Shown one piece after another: positions 42,768-50,455 of a stretch of DNA of 53,926 nt (positions within the stretch are counted from its first letter, which is position 1; each line of letters opens with the position of its first letter). Location: positions 1 through 53,926 of the forward strand of contig NZ_NFKS01000021.1 in NCBI RefSeq assembly GCF_002160515.1. The letters are read 5' to 3'. Source of the stretch: Anaeromassilibacillus sp. An172. Its GTDB lineage: Bacteria; Bacillota; Clostridia; Oscillospirales; Acutalibacteraceae. The translations under genes were made by a program, and so were the position numbers. Below the pieces are notes generated by a model that searched no databases, was not told the DNA's origin, and saw only the letters and a list, made by a program, of their open reading frames with translations.

Positions 42768-44174
42768 ATGTCTAAGAAAATTATGAGCGTAATGCTCGCA
42801 ATCTTCATGCTGGCATCTCTCTGTGTTGTTGGTCTTACATCAGCAAGCGCAGCAGATATGTATAATCCTGGTTACAGAATGTCAGGTGAGACAGGCGGCA
42901 ACAATTACGCAAAAGCTGGTGACACAATCACCGTTACACTCTCAGTAGATACAAACGATCGCTATTCAATCAATGCTCAGATGGAGCTTTTCTATGATAG
43001 CACAAAGTTGCAGTTTGTTGAGGATACTGAAGATGTATTGTGGCCAAATCTTTATGTTCCAGGTAACTCTTTTGTTTACAACTTTAACTACTCAGCAGCA
43101 GATGCACCTTTTGCAAAGGGTATCCACTTCAACTATTCTATACTCAAGGGTCTTGACTTGTCTAACGGCAAGGAAATGATGTATCAGTATACATTTAAGG
43201 TTCTTGAAGATGTTAACAACCTTGACGAGTTGTTCTGCCAGGAATTCCACGTATTCAGCTTGTATGATGCAGCCGGCAAGCCAACACAGGGCGATCCTTA
43301 CACAGATGTTGTTGCAAAGGATAATTCCGGTTTGACAGACGGCGTTACAGCTTCTTTGGTAATCTCTGGCGGATATGCTCCAGTAGTAATCGATACAGCA
43401 GCTCTTGAGGCTCTTATTGCTGAGGCTAATACATATGTAGAAAATGGTGGATATACAGCTGATTCTATTGAAGCACTTAAAGATGCAATCGCAGCAGCTG
43501 AGGCAGTTGTAGCAGCTCCAGAGTCACAGGATCAGGTTGATGCTCAGGTAGTAGCTCTTCAGGCAGCTATTGATGCACTTGAGAAAGAGCAGGGTCCGGT
43601 AGAGATTGACACAACAGCTCTTGAGGCTCTTATAGCAGATGCTAAAGAATATGCAGAAAAAGATATCTATACAGAAGAGTCTGTAGCAGCTCTTAAGGAT
43701 GCGATTGCAGCAGCTGAGGCAGTTGTAGCAGCTCCAGAGTCACAGGATCAGGTTGATGATCAGGTAGTAGCTCTTCAGGCAGCTATCGATAATCTTGTTC
43801 TTGTTCCAGGTGCAGTTGATACAAGAGAGCTTGAGAAACTTGTAGCAGAGGCTAAAGAACTGGTAGAAAAAGATGGATATACAGAAGAGTCTGTAGCAGC
43901 TCTTAAGGATGCAATCGCAGCAGCTGAAGCAGTTTTGGCAGCTCCGGAGTCACAGGAGAAAGTTGATGAGCAGCTTAAGGCTCTCCAGGCAGCTATTGAC
44001 GGTCTGAAAGAGGTAGACGATACACCAGTTGAGAGTACAACAACAGAGCAGGCAACAACTGAGAAGCCAGAAGCTCCTCAGACAGGTGAAGCTTCAACAG
44101 CAGTTGCTCTCATGGTAGTTGCTATCATGGCTGCAGGCGTTGTAATCTTCGCTAGAAAGAAAGCTACAAAATAA
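42768..44174 (+). CDS. Cell-wall-anchored protein with cohesin-like domain and three alpha-helical repeats
   Basis: This 468-residue exported protein has a signal peptide (1-29, cleavage near SASA-A). A cohesin/carbohydrate-binding-like beta domain (about 32-200) carries GDTITVTLSV, INAQMELFYDSTKLQF and YQYTFKVL strands. Three repeats of about 70 residues follow (near 212, 283 and 353), each with an ALKDAIAAAEAV.AAPESQ core, like FIVAR helical modules. A Thr/Glu-rich stretch leads to an APQTGE sorting motif, a hydrophobic segment and an RKK tail, so a sortase can attach it to peptidoglycan. GGAGGA precedes the ATG. It could present or bind dockerin proteins such as the GH89 enzyme; that link is inferred. 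Confidence 0.82.
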   Translation: MSKKIMSVMLAIFMLASLCVVGLTSASAADMYNPGYRMSGETGGNNYAKAGDTITVTLSVDTNDRYSINAQMELFYDSTKLQFVEDTEDVLWPNLYVPGNSFVYNFNYSAADAPFAKGIHFNYSILKGLDLSNGKEMMYQYTFKVLEDVNNLDELFCQEFHVFSLYDAAGKPTQGDPYTDVVAKDNSGLTDGVTASLVISGGYAPVVIDTAALEALIAEANTYVENGGYTADSIEALKDAIAAAEAVVAAPESQDQVDAQVVALQAAIDALEKEQGPVEIDTTALEALIADAKEYAEKDIYTEESVAALKDAIAAAEAVVAAPESQDQVDDQVVALQAAIDNLVLVPGAVDTRELEKLVAEAKELVEKDGYTEESVAALKDAIAAAEAVLAAPESQEKVDEQLKALQAAIDGLKEVDDTPVESTTTEQATTEKPEAPQTGEASTAVALMVVAIMAAGVVIFARKKATK

Positions 44175-44232
44175 TTGATTTCTAAGTAAGTACATATATT
44201 AAGTTAAAACTTAATTGCTTTTTGATGATTTG

Positions 44233-44264
44233 CCCCTCGGATTTTTCTGAGGGGTTTTCTTTTA
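44233..44264 (+). terminator. Terminator behind the surface protein gene
   Basis: CCCCTC (44233-44238) pairs with GAGGGG (44249-44254), then TTTTCTTTT. A second hairpin, ACAGGGCG/CGCCCTGT with TGCTTTTT, follows at about 44276-44310. Confidence 0.82.
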
Positions 44265-44353
44265 TAAAAAATAACAGGGCGCATTTATTATATGACGCCC
44301 TGTTGCTTTTTATTATTCGTTTGTAATGGAAACTATATATAACTTCGACAGAT

Positions 44354-44387
44354 AAAAAAATAAACGGCAGTTTTTAACTGCCGTTTA
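44354..44387 (-). terminator. Terminator behind the CAT-anticodon tRNA
   Basis: Read on the minus strand, AAACGGCAGT/ACTGCCGTTT is followed by a run of T (plus-strand A run 44354-44360). Confidence 0.82.
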
Positions 44388-44388
44388 T

Positions 44389-44465
44389 TGGTGGGCCATC
44401 AGGGACTCGAACCCCGGACCGACCGGTTATGAGCCGGTTGCTCTAACCAACTGAGCTAATGGCCC
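44389..44465 (-). tRNA. tRNA with CAT anticodon (probably Ile2, otherwise elongator Met)
   Basis: A complete 77-base cloverleaf with encoded CCA is present on the minus strand. The acceptor GGGCCAT pairs with ATGGCCC, the D arm is AGCTCAGTTGGTTAGAGC, the anticodon loop is CTCATAA and the T arm is GGGGTTCGAGTCCC. It is not an initiator, because the acceptor starts with a normal pair. The GGCTCATAACC anticodon arm is like Firmicutes tRNA-Ile(CAT), whose C34 is changed to lysidine, but elongator Met cannot be excluded by eye. Confidence 0.93.
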
Positions 44466-44494
44466 TTAAACTCACTGGTTAAGTTACCTTTAGT

Positions 44495-44523
44495 ATTATA
44501 TCAGCAATGATGTTGTTTGTCAA
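44495..44523 (-). promoter_or_regulatory. Consensus promoter of the CAT tRNA
   Basis: Minus-strand TTGACA (44523-44518), 17 bp and TATAAT (44500-44495), both perfect. Confidence 0.88.
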
Positions 44524-44543
44524 GAGATTTTTTAAACTTATAG

Positions 44544-45323
44544 TTATTCGCCTAAAATTCTCGAGGCGTTTCCGTTCATTATAAGCTCTGTTTCCTCGGC
44601 TGATAAATTAAGGTCTTTTATTCTTCCTATTTCACCGAAAGCATTCCACATTGGAAAATCTGTTCCGAAAAGAATACGCTCTGCGCCGTATTCGTGAATA
44701 AGCTCACGGCTTCTTTTTCTGCCTAAATACATGGTAGAGCTTGAGCAATCCAAATAGCAATCCCTGTCCACAAGGTATTCGGCAGCCAAATCCCACAGGC
44801 TCCAGCCTCCGAAGTGAGCGGCAATAACAGTAAGACCCGGGAAGTTGTCCAAAACTCTGGCAAGGCGTTCCGGTCTTGAATATCCGTAACGATAGTCGCC
44901 GCAGTGGAAAAGAATGGGAAGCTTTCCACGTATCATATCGTAAACCTTGAACATTTTTTCCTCGTCAATATTTATATGCTGTGTATCCGGATGAATTTTA
45001 ATGCCTTTTAAACCAAGGGAAATCATTCTTTCAATTTCGGCTTCCGGATTTTCCATTTCGGAATGAATTGTGCCGAAACCCACAAGCTCTTTGTGTTCAT
45101 TGCACAGTGAGGAAACATAATTGTTTATGCTTTGAACCTGAGAGGGAACAGTGGCAACCCCCAGAACCACCGCACGGTCAATGCCTGCCTTTTGACAGTC
45201 TGTTAGCAGTGACTGGATAGAACCGTCCATTTCCATTTTAATGCCGTAATATCCGCTTACGGATTCTATGGCTTTTTTTGCTATGTTGTCCGGATAAACA
45301 TGGGTATGGAAATTTGTAATCAT
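44544..45323 (-). CDS. Amidohydrolase-2-type TIM-barrel metal-dependent hydrolase
   Basis: This 259-residue cytosolic enzyme has an N-terminal metal-binding HTHVYP (His5, His7), LPILFHCGDYRYG, VIAAHFGG and the terminal GTDFPMW aspartate, all in the order of the amidohydrolase 2 (COG2159) family. Members are hydrolases or decarboxylases; the substrate here cannot be predicted. AAAGGAGGTC precedes the ATG. It is divergent from a DUF1015 gene and stands alone. Confidence 0.85.
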   Translation of the reverse strand: MITNFHTHVYPDNIAKKAIESVSGYYGIKMEMDGSIQSLLTDCQKAGIDRAVVLGVATVPSQVQSINNYVSSLCNEHKELVGFGTIHSEMENPEAEIERMISLGLKGIKIHPDTQHINIDEEKMFKVYDMIRGKLPILFHCGDYRYGYSRPERLARVLDNFPGLTVIAAHFGGWSLWDLAAEYLVDRDCYLDCSSSTMYLGRKRSRELIHEYGAERILFGTDFPMWNAFGEIGRIKDLNLSAEETELIMNGNASRILGE

Positions 45324-45384
45324 AAAATCTGACCTCCTTTTCAGTAAAGTAAATCTTTTATAATTATAAACCTCAAATTATTCG

Positions 45385-45413
45385 TTGTCAAATTATCACA
45401 GCCATGATATAAT
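45385..45413 (+). promoter_or_regulatory. Promoter of the DUF1015 gene
   Basis: TTGTCA (45385-45390), 17 bp and TATAAT (45408-45413) give a short leader of about 45 bases. Confidence 0.75.
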
Positions 45414-45462
45414 AACGGAAAAGCCTCAATTTTTAGAATATATTGAAAAGGGGAAATGACTT

Positions 45463-46740
45463 ATCGCACAGGTAAAACCATTCAGAGGATTACGTTTTGA
45501 TGTGGAAAAAGCAGGAGATATAGGAAAGCTTTGCTGTCCTCCTTATGACATTATAAGCGACAGCGAAAGAGAGGGATTTATAAAAGAAAATCCTTACAAC
45601 ATTATTAGACTTGAGCTTCCAAAGGGCGAAAACCCCTATGAAGAGGCAAAAGAAACTTTAAACAGCTGGCTTGAAAAGGGAATTTTAAAGAGAGATGAAA
45701 AACCGGCTATTTATGTTTATGAGGAAGAGTTTGACCATAAAGGAAAGAGAGTATGCATCAAAGGTCTTATTCTCTGCCTGAAGCTGGAAGAGTTTTCAAA
45801 GGGTATAGTTTTGCCTCACGAGTTTACACTTTCAAAGGCTAAAGAGGACAGATTGAACCTTATGAAAGCCACAAACTGCAACTTTAGCCAGATATACGGA
45901 CTTTATATAGACGACACCCACACAACAATGAATACAATAGAAAAGAAAACCAAGGAGATGGAGTGTCAGGAGTTTACAGACGGTCAGGGAATTACCCACA
46001 GACTTTGGACTGTAACAAGCCCTTCTGTTATCGAGAAGATAGTATCTGATTTTAAGGACAGAAAAATCTATATTGCCGACGGTCATCACCGTTATGAAAC
46101 AGCTCTCAACTATAGAAATTACTGCCGTGAAAATGGTCTTGCAAAAGAGGGCGACGGCGTTGATTATCAGATGATTTTCCTTGCCGATATGGATCATCCG
46201 GGACTTAAAGTTTTCCCAACACACAGACTTGTAAGAGATCTTGAAAACTTTGACGAGGAAGCATTCCTCAAAAAATGTGAGGAAAACTTCAAGGTTATGG
46301 ACTGCGAGGATATTTCCACAATGGAAAATACGCTTCACGACCTTTTCCGTGACAACAGAAAGGCTTTCGGATATGTGGGAAAGACAAACAAAATTCTCAT
46401 GCTGAAAAATGCTTTTAACCTTGATAAAATGCTGCCTGATATGAGCAAGCCCACAAGAGAGCTTGACGTTACAGTTCTTCACAGTCTTATCCTTGAAAAC
46501 ATTCTCGGTATAGATAAAGAGAATATGGCAAATCAGATAAACCTCACCTATACAAAGATTTTTCAGGAGGCTGTTGATGGTGTTAGTGATGGCAAATTCC
46601 AGTGCGCATTTATTTTGAACCCAACAAAGGTTACACAGATTCGTGACGTTGCCCTTGCAGGAGAAAAAATGCCCCAGAAATCAACCTATTTCTATCCAAA
46701 GATGATAACAGGTATGGTTATGAACATGCTTGAGGACTGA
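45463..46740 (+). CDS. DUF1015-family protein, apparently started at an ATC codon
   Basis: This 425-residue soluble protein matches DUF1015 (COG4198): N-terminal AQVKPFRGLRF, CCPPYDIIS, the central IADGHHRYETAL motif and a C-terminal KSTYFYPK. Function unknown. The conserved N-terminus is encoded upstream of the first ordinary start (GTG 45502). The frame is closed by TGA at 45457, leaving ATC at 45463 as the only start at a proper distance from AAAAGGGG (45446-45453). An out-of-frame ATG at 45456 would make a 14-codon peptide. If ATC is not used, translation would begin at GTG 45502 and lose 13 conserved residues. Confidence 0.85.
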   Translation: MAQVKPFRGLRFDVEKAGDIGKLCCPPYDIISDSEREGFIKENPYNIIRLELPKGENPYEEAKETLNSWLEKGILKRDEKPAIYVYEEEFDHKGKRVCIKGLILCLKLEEFSKGIVLPHEFTLSKAKEDRLNLMKATNCNFSQIYGLYIDDTHTTMNTIEKKTKEMECQEFTDGQGITHRLWTVTSPSVIEKIVSDFKDRKIYIADGHHRYETALNYRNYCRENGLAKEGDGVDYQMIFLADMDHPGLKVFPTHRLVRDLENFDEEAFLKKCEENFKVMDCEDISTMENTLHDLFRDNRKAFGYVGKTNKILMLKNAFNLDKMLPDMSKPTRELDVTVLHSLILENILGIDKENMANQINLTYTKIFQEAVDGVSDGKFQCAFILNPTKVTQIRDVALAGEKMPQKSTYFYPKMITGMVMNMLED

Positions 46741-46756
46741 TAAAGATAGTTTTATC

Positions 46757-46785
46757 TTGACAATATTACATTAAACTGATATAAT
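46757..46785 (+). promoter_or_regulatory. Promoter of the thiS operon
   Basis: TTGACA (46757-46762), a 17-bp spacer and TATAAT (46780-46785), all consensus, predict a start near 46792. Confidence 0.88.
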
Positions 46786-46797
46786 AACAAACAGATT

Positions 46798-46858
46798 AAC
46801 GGTATTATGAAGGGGCACACCACCTCGGGTGTGATTTCTTTGTGATACCGTTTTTTTG
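46798..46858 (+). promoter_or_regulatory. Terminator-like structured leader ahead of thiS (not a TPP riboswitch)
   Basis: The outer stem ACGGTAT/ATACCGT encloses an inner stem CACACC/GGTGTG with ACCTCG loop, and TTTTTTT follows the outer stem. It begins almost at the transcription start, so it would end most transcripts unless something opens it. I see none of the TPP riboswitch motifs (CTGAGA, ACCTGAT). It may be an attenuator or a small riboswitch. Confidence 0.6.
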
Positions 46859-46885
46859 CAAGTGACAACAAAAGGAGGCGTTTTT

Positions 46886-47080
46886 GTGGTAAAAATTAAC
46901 GGTCAGCCGGCAGAGGCTGCGGGAAAAACAGTTGCTCAGATTGTTGAGGAACAGGGCTTGAATGTTCAGCGAGTGGCTGTTGAATTAAACGGAGATATAG
47001 TAAAACGCAGTGACTTTGACAAGGTTGTAGTCAAAGAGGATGACTCCATGGAAATAGTAAATTTTGTGGGCGGCGGCTGA
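46886..47080 (+). CDS. thiS: Sulfur carrier protein ThiS
   Basis: This 64-residue ubiquitin-like protein carries sulfur, as a C-terminal thiocarboxylate, for thiazole synthesis. The GTG at 46886 has AAAGGAGGCG in front; the longer frame would include that site. The N-terminal VKINGQPAEAAG and the terminal NFVGGG, whose last glycine is adenylated by ThiF, are diagnostic. thiF follows 1 bp later. Confidence 0.92.
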   Translation: MVKINGQPAEAAGKTVAQIVEEQGLNVQRVAVELNGDIVKRSDFDKVVVKEDDSMEIVNFVGGG

Positions 47081-47081
47081 T

Positions 47082-47711
47082 ATGACAAGGGAAGAATATT
47101 TTAACGCTTTGATAGAACGCCACGGAAAAGAAGCCCAGGAAAAATTTTCAAATGCCGCAGTTGGAATTGCGGGACTGGGGGGACTTGGTTCAAATATCGC
47201 CTTTTTTCTTGCAAGGCTGGGAATAGGAAAGCTTGTCCTTGCGGATTTTGACAGGGTGGATGTGACAAACCTCAACCGCCAGCAGTACCGTGTTGCGGAT
47301 TTGGGAAGATATAAGGCGGAAGCCTTGAAAGAACAGCTTTTGGGAATAAACCCGTACTGTGTGTACGAAACACATTCCGTAAAGCTGACAGAGGAAAATA
47401 TTCCGGAGATTTTTTCGGAATGTGACATAATCTGCGAAGCCTTTGACAAAGCCGACCAGAAAGCTATGATAACCGAAACTGTGCTTTCCGATATGAAAAA
47501 TGTGATTTTGGTTTCAGGTTCCGGAATGGCGGGAACCGACAGCGCCAATAAAATCACCACAAGAAAGGTTATGAGCCGTTTTTATCTCTGCGGAGATGAG
47601 AAAAGCGATATAGCAGACGGCTGCGGACTGATGGCACCAAGAGTTGCAGTATGCGCCGCACACCAGGCAACAGCGGTTATGAAATTGATTTTGGGACAAT
47701 CGCCGGTGTAA
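47082..47711 (+). CDS. thiF: ThiS adenylyltransferase ThiF
   Basis: This E1-like enzyme adenylates the ThiS C-terminus before sulfur transfer. The ATG at 47082 gives 209 residues. The ATP loop GLGGLGS (31-37), the FDRVDVTNLNRQQY region and GLMAPRVAVCAAHQA near the end are seen. This is the short ThiF type found with anaerobic ThiH; a zinc-binding CxxC pair is not evident. An inverted repeat copy separates it from thiG. Confidence 0.92.
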   Translation: MTREEYFNALIERHGKEAQEKFSNAAVGIAGLGGLGSNIAFFLARLGIGKLVLADFDRVDVTNLNRQQYRVADLGRYKAEALKEQLLGINPYCVYETHSVKLTEENIPEIFSECDIICEAFDKADQKAMITETVLSDMKNVILVSGSGMAGTDSANKITTRKVMSRFYLCGDEKSDIADGCGLMAPRVAVCAAHQATAVMKLILGQSPV

Positions 47712-47778
47712 TACGTTATGTCATTCAATGAAAAATAAAGTCCAACCGTATGGACGGATTAACAACAAACACTATTGA

Positions 47779-47870
47779 AGGCGAGCAATTCCAAAAAAAC
47801 TAAAGAAAAGGTCTCGCCCGACCTGTGCAGACGTTTATTTATAAAAAGAACCTTTGCAGGTTGGAAATAA
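47779..47870 (-). repeat. Interspersed structured repeat, copy 9 (inverted orientation)
   Basis: This is the only copy in reverse orientation to the others. On the plus strand, CCGACCTG (47819-47826) faces CAGGTTGG (47857-47864) with one G-T. The knot parts appear as AAGGTC (47809-47814) and AACCTT (47849-47854). GGCGAGC (47781-47787) can pair with GTCTCGCC (47812-47819). It lies inside the thi operon between thiF and thiG and would be transcribed as its complement. Confidence 0.8.
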
Positions 47871-47891
47871 AAAATAAGGAGAATGAGAAAA

Positions 47892-48659
47892 ATGAATAAT
47901 GATAAATTGATACTCGGAGGACATGAATTTAATTCACGTTTTATTTTGGGCTCAGGAAAATATTCCCTTGACCTTATAAAGGCGGCTGTTGAGAATGCCG
48001 GAGCAGAGATTATAACACTTGCATTAAGACGTGCAACTGCCGGAACAGATAACATCCTTGACTTTATACCAAAGGGCGTAACACTTTTGCCTAATACAAG
48101 CGGCGCAAGAAACGCTGAGGAAGCAATTAGAATTGCAAGACTTGCAAGAGAGTGCGGCTGCGGAGATTTTGTTAAGATTGAGATTATGAGAGATTCAAAA
48201 TACCTGCTTCCTGACAACTACGAAACAATAAAGGCAACTGAGGTTTTGGCTAAGGAAGGCTTCATCGTTATGCCTTATATGTATCCGGATTTGAACGTGG
48301 CAAGAGATTTGCAGAACGCCGGCGCCGCTTCAATCATGCCTTTGGGCGCTCCTATCGGTTCAAATAAGGGTATCTGCACAAAGGAATTTATTAAAATCCT
48401 TATAGATGAAATTGACTTGCCGATTATCGTTGACGCAGGTATAGGCAGACCTTCTCAGGCTTGTGAGGCTATGGAGATGGGCGCCGCCGCAGTTATGGCA
48501 AATACCGCAATCGCTACAGCAGGAGATATCGCCGCAATGGCAGAGGCTTTCAAAAAGGCAATAGAAGCAGGTAGAACAGCTTACCTTGCAGGCCTCGGCA
48601 GAGTAATCGAAAAGGGTGCGGTTGCTTCCTCACCTCTTACAGGATTTTTGGGCGAATAA
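47892..48659 (+). CDS. thiG: Thiazole synthase ThiG
   Basis: ThiG joins 1-deoxyxylulose 5-phosphate, dehydroglycine and ThiS-bound sulfur to thiazole phosphate. I use ATG at 47892, since AAGGAG (47876-47881) is too close to the one at 47883; this gives 255 residues. The TIM barrel shows [27 protein letters not shown] (Schiff-base Lys), [12 protein letters not shown] and [10 protein letters not shown]. It follows thiF after the inverted repeat and is presumably in the same operon. Confidence 0.96.
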   Translation: MNNDKLILGGHEFNSRFILGSGKYSLDLIKAAVENAGAEIITLALRRATAGTDNILDFIPKGVTLLPNTSGARNAEEAIRIARLARECGCGDFVKIEIMRDSKYLLPDNYETIKATEVLAKEGFIVMPYMYPDLNVARDLQNAGAASIMPLGAPIGSNKGICTKEFIKILIDEIDLPIIVDAGIGRPSQACEAMEMGAAAVMANTAIATAGDIAAMAEAFKKAIEAGRTAYLAGLGRVIEKGAVASSPLTGFLGE

Positions 48660-48681
48660 TTTTCAAGGGAGATAGAAACTA

Positions 48682-49842
48682 ATGATAGATAAGAATACCA
48701 ACTGGATGGAATATCAGGAGAATATGGAAGTTATTCCCCACGATATTATGGATCAGGTTATAGAAGCAAAGAATAATTTTGACCCGGATAAATATACAGC
48801 ACTGGACGTAAAAAGAGCTTTGGACAAGGACAGCCTTTCACCTGAGGACTTTGCGGCTCTCCTTTCACCTGCGGCATTTCCTTTCCTTGAGCAGATGGCT
48901 CAGCGTGCCCAGATGGAAACAAGAAAGCATTTCGGAAACTCCGTTTACCTTTTCACACCTCTTTATATTGCCAACTACTGTGAAAACTACTGTGTTTACT
49001 GCGGATTTAACTGCCATAATAAAATACACAGAGCAAAGCTTAACTATGAAGAGATAGAAAGAGAAATGCAGGCAATCGCAAAGTCAGGACTTGAAGAAAT
49101 ACTTATCCTCACAGGCGAAAGTCCAAAGATGTCAAATGTTGAGTACATAGGCGAAGCCTGTAAAATAGCAAAGAAATACTTTAAGGTTATCGGCCTTGAG
49201 GTTTACCCAATGGACAGTAAGGATTATAAGTATCTCCACGAGTGCGGAGCAGACTTTGTAACTGTTTTCCAGGAAACATATAACAGCGATAAATATTCAA
49301 CACTCCATTTGGGCGGAAGAAAGAGAATTTTCCCATACCGCTTTAACGCTCAGGAAAGAGCCTTGATGGGCGGTATCAGAGGCGTTGGCTTTGCGGCTTT
49401 GCTTGGTCTTGACGATTTCAGAAAGGACGCATTTGCAACAGGTATGCACGCTTACCTTATTCAGAGAAAATATCCACATGCTGAGATAGCTTTTTCCTGC
49501 CCAAGACTTCGTCCTATTATCAACAACGACAAGATAAATCCAAAGGACGTTCACGAGCCTCAGCTTTTGCAGATTATCTGCGCTTACAGAATTTTCATGC
49601 CTTTTGCAAGCATTACAATCTCCAGCCGTGAAAATGCAAACTTCAGAAACAACATTATCAACATCGCCGCAACAAAGATTTCCGCAGGTGTTGATGTTGG
49701 TATAGGCGGTCACGGAGATGAAAAGCAAAAGGGCGACGAGCAGTTCGAGATAGACGATGGCAGAACAGTTGACGAGATTTACAAAGCCATTAAAGACAAG
49801 GGCTTGCAGCCTGTTATGAGTGATTATATCTATGTTGGATAA
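48682..49842 (+). CDS. thiH: 2-iminoacetate synthase ThiH (radical SAM)
   Basis: ThiH splits tyrosine with a 5'-deoxyadenosyl radical to give dehydroglycine for thiazole formation, an oxygen-sensitive route fitting an anaerobe. The 386-residue enzyme has the cluster motif C100-ENY-C104-VY-C107, a LILTGESP strand and conserved FQETYN and SCPRLRP stretches. It starts 22 bp behind thiG and overlaps thiE by 11 bp. Confidence 0.96.
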   Translation: MIDKNTNWMEYQENMEVIPHDIMDQVIEAKNNFDPDKYTALDVKRALDKDSLSPEDFAALLSPAAFPFLEQMAQRAQMETRKHFGNSVYLFTPLYIANYCENYCVYCGFNCHNKIHRAKLNYEEIEREMQAIAKSGLEEILILTGESPKMSNVEYIGEACKIAKKYFKVIGLEVYPMDSKDYKYLHECGADFVTVFQETYNSDKYSTLHLGGRKRIFPYRFNAQERALMGGIRGVGFAALLGLDDFRKDAFATGMHAYLIQRKYPHAEIAFSCPRLRPIINNDKINPKDVHEPQLLQIICAYRIFMPFASITISSRENANFRNNIINIAATKISAGVDVGIGGHGDEKQKGDEQFEIDDGRTVDEIYKAIKDKGLQPVMSDYIYVG

Positions 49843-50455
49843 TTTTAAACTTGTATGCGTCACCGCAAGAAAGCTTTGCGGTGACGATTTTATCAAAAGA
49901 CTTGAAAAGATTTCAAAAAACTGCGACCTTATAATTTTGCGTGAAAAGGATTTGACAGAGGAAGAGTATTTTTCTTTAGGGGAAAAATTTCTTAATGTGT
50001 GCAGTAATGGCAGGGCAACTCCTGTACTTCATTGCTTTTGGAAAAAAGCCTTGGAACTTCACCATGATAAAATCCACCTGTCACTAAAGGACTTTAGGGA
50101 AAATCCTCAGATAAGGGAAAAATTTTCCCTTGTGGGAGTTTCCATTCACAGCCCTGAAGAAGCAAAAGAGGCGGAAGCTTTGGGCGCAGATTACGTCACC
50201 GCCGGACATATCTTTGAAACCGACTGCAAAAAGGGACTAAAGGGCAGAGGTCTTGAGTTCCTGCGTCAGGTGTCACAAGGAGTTTCAATTCCCGTTTACG
50301 CCATAGGGGGAATAAGCACAGAAAATATGGAACAGGTAAGGGAAGCCGGAGCAAATGGCGCTTGCATAATGAGCGGATTTATGAAAGCCGATGATTTCGG
50401 CGAAAGCTTTTATAAAAGAAAAACACAGATACTTGAAAAGGAGAATAGAGCTTGA
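49832..50455 (+). CDS. thiE: Thiamine-phosphate synthase-like protein ThiE/TenI
   Basis: This 207-residue TIM-barrel protein is of the ThiE/TenI family. It has the phosphate- and pyrophosphate-contacting segments DYVTAGHIFETDCK, KGLKGRGLEFL and VYAIGGIS, then AGANGACIMSGFM. In the pathway it would couple thiazole phosphate with HMP-pyrophosphate, making thiamine phosphate. TenI (thiazole tautomerase) is a close alternative, because the active-site loop differs from the usual TSSKPG. The start within the end of thiH is coupled; TTG at 49835 is also possible. The next gene overlaps its stop. Confidence 0.82.
   Translation: MLDNFKLVCVTARKLCGDDFIKRLEKISKNCDLIILREKDLTEEEYFSLGEKFLNVCSNGRATPVLHCFWKKALELHHDKIHLSLKDFRENPQIREKFSLVGVSIHSPEEAKEAEALGADYVTAGHIFETDCKKGLKGRGLEFLRQVSQGVSIPVYAIGGISTENMEQVREAGANGACIMSGFMKADDFGESFYKRKTQILEKENRA

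Noticed and set aside
43399-44010. Tandem DNA repeats as a satellite or non-coding array
   Set aside because: The repeats stay in frame and encode the helical modules of the surface protein, so they are explained by protein structure.
45828-46490. Antisense open frame of 216 codons in the DUF1015 gene
   Set aside because: No ribosome binding site and no domain; the plus-strand gene is clearly the coding one.
46798-46858. TPP riboswitch before thiS
   Set aside because: The conserved TPP aptamer segments (CTGAGA and ACCTGAT) are missing and the leader is too short.
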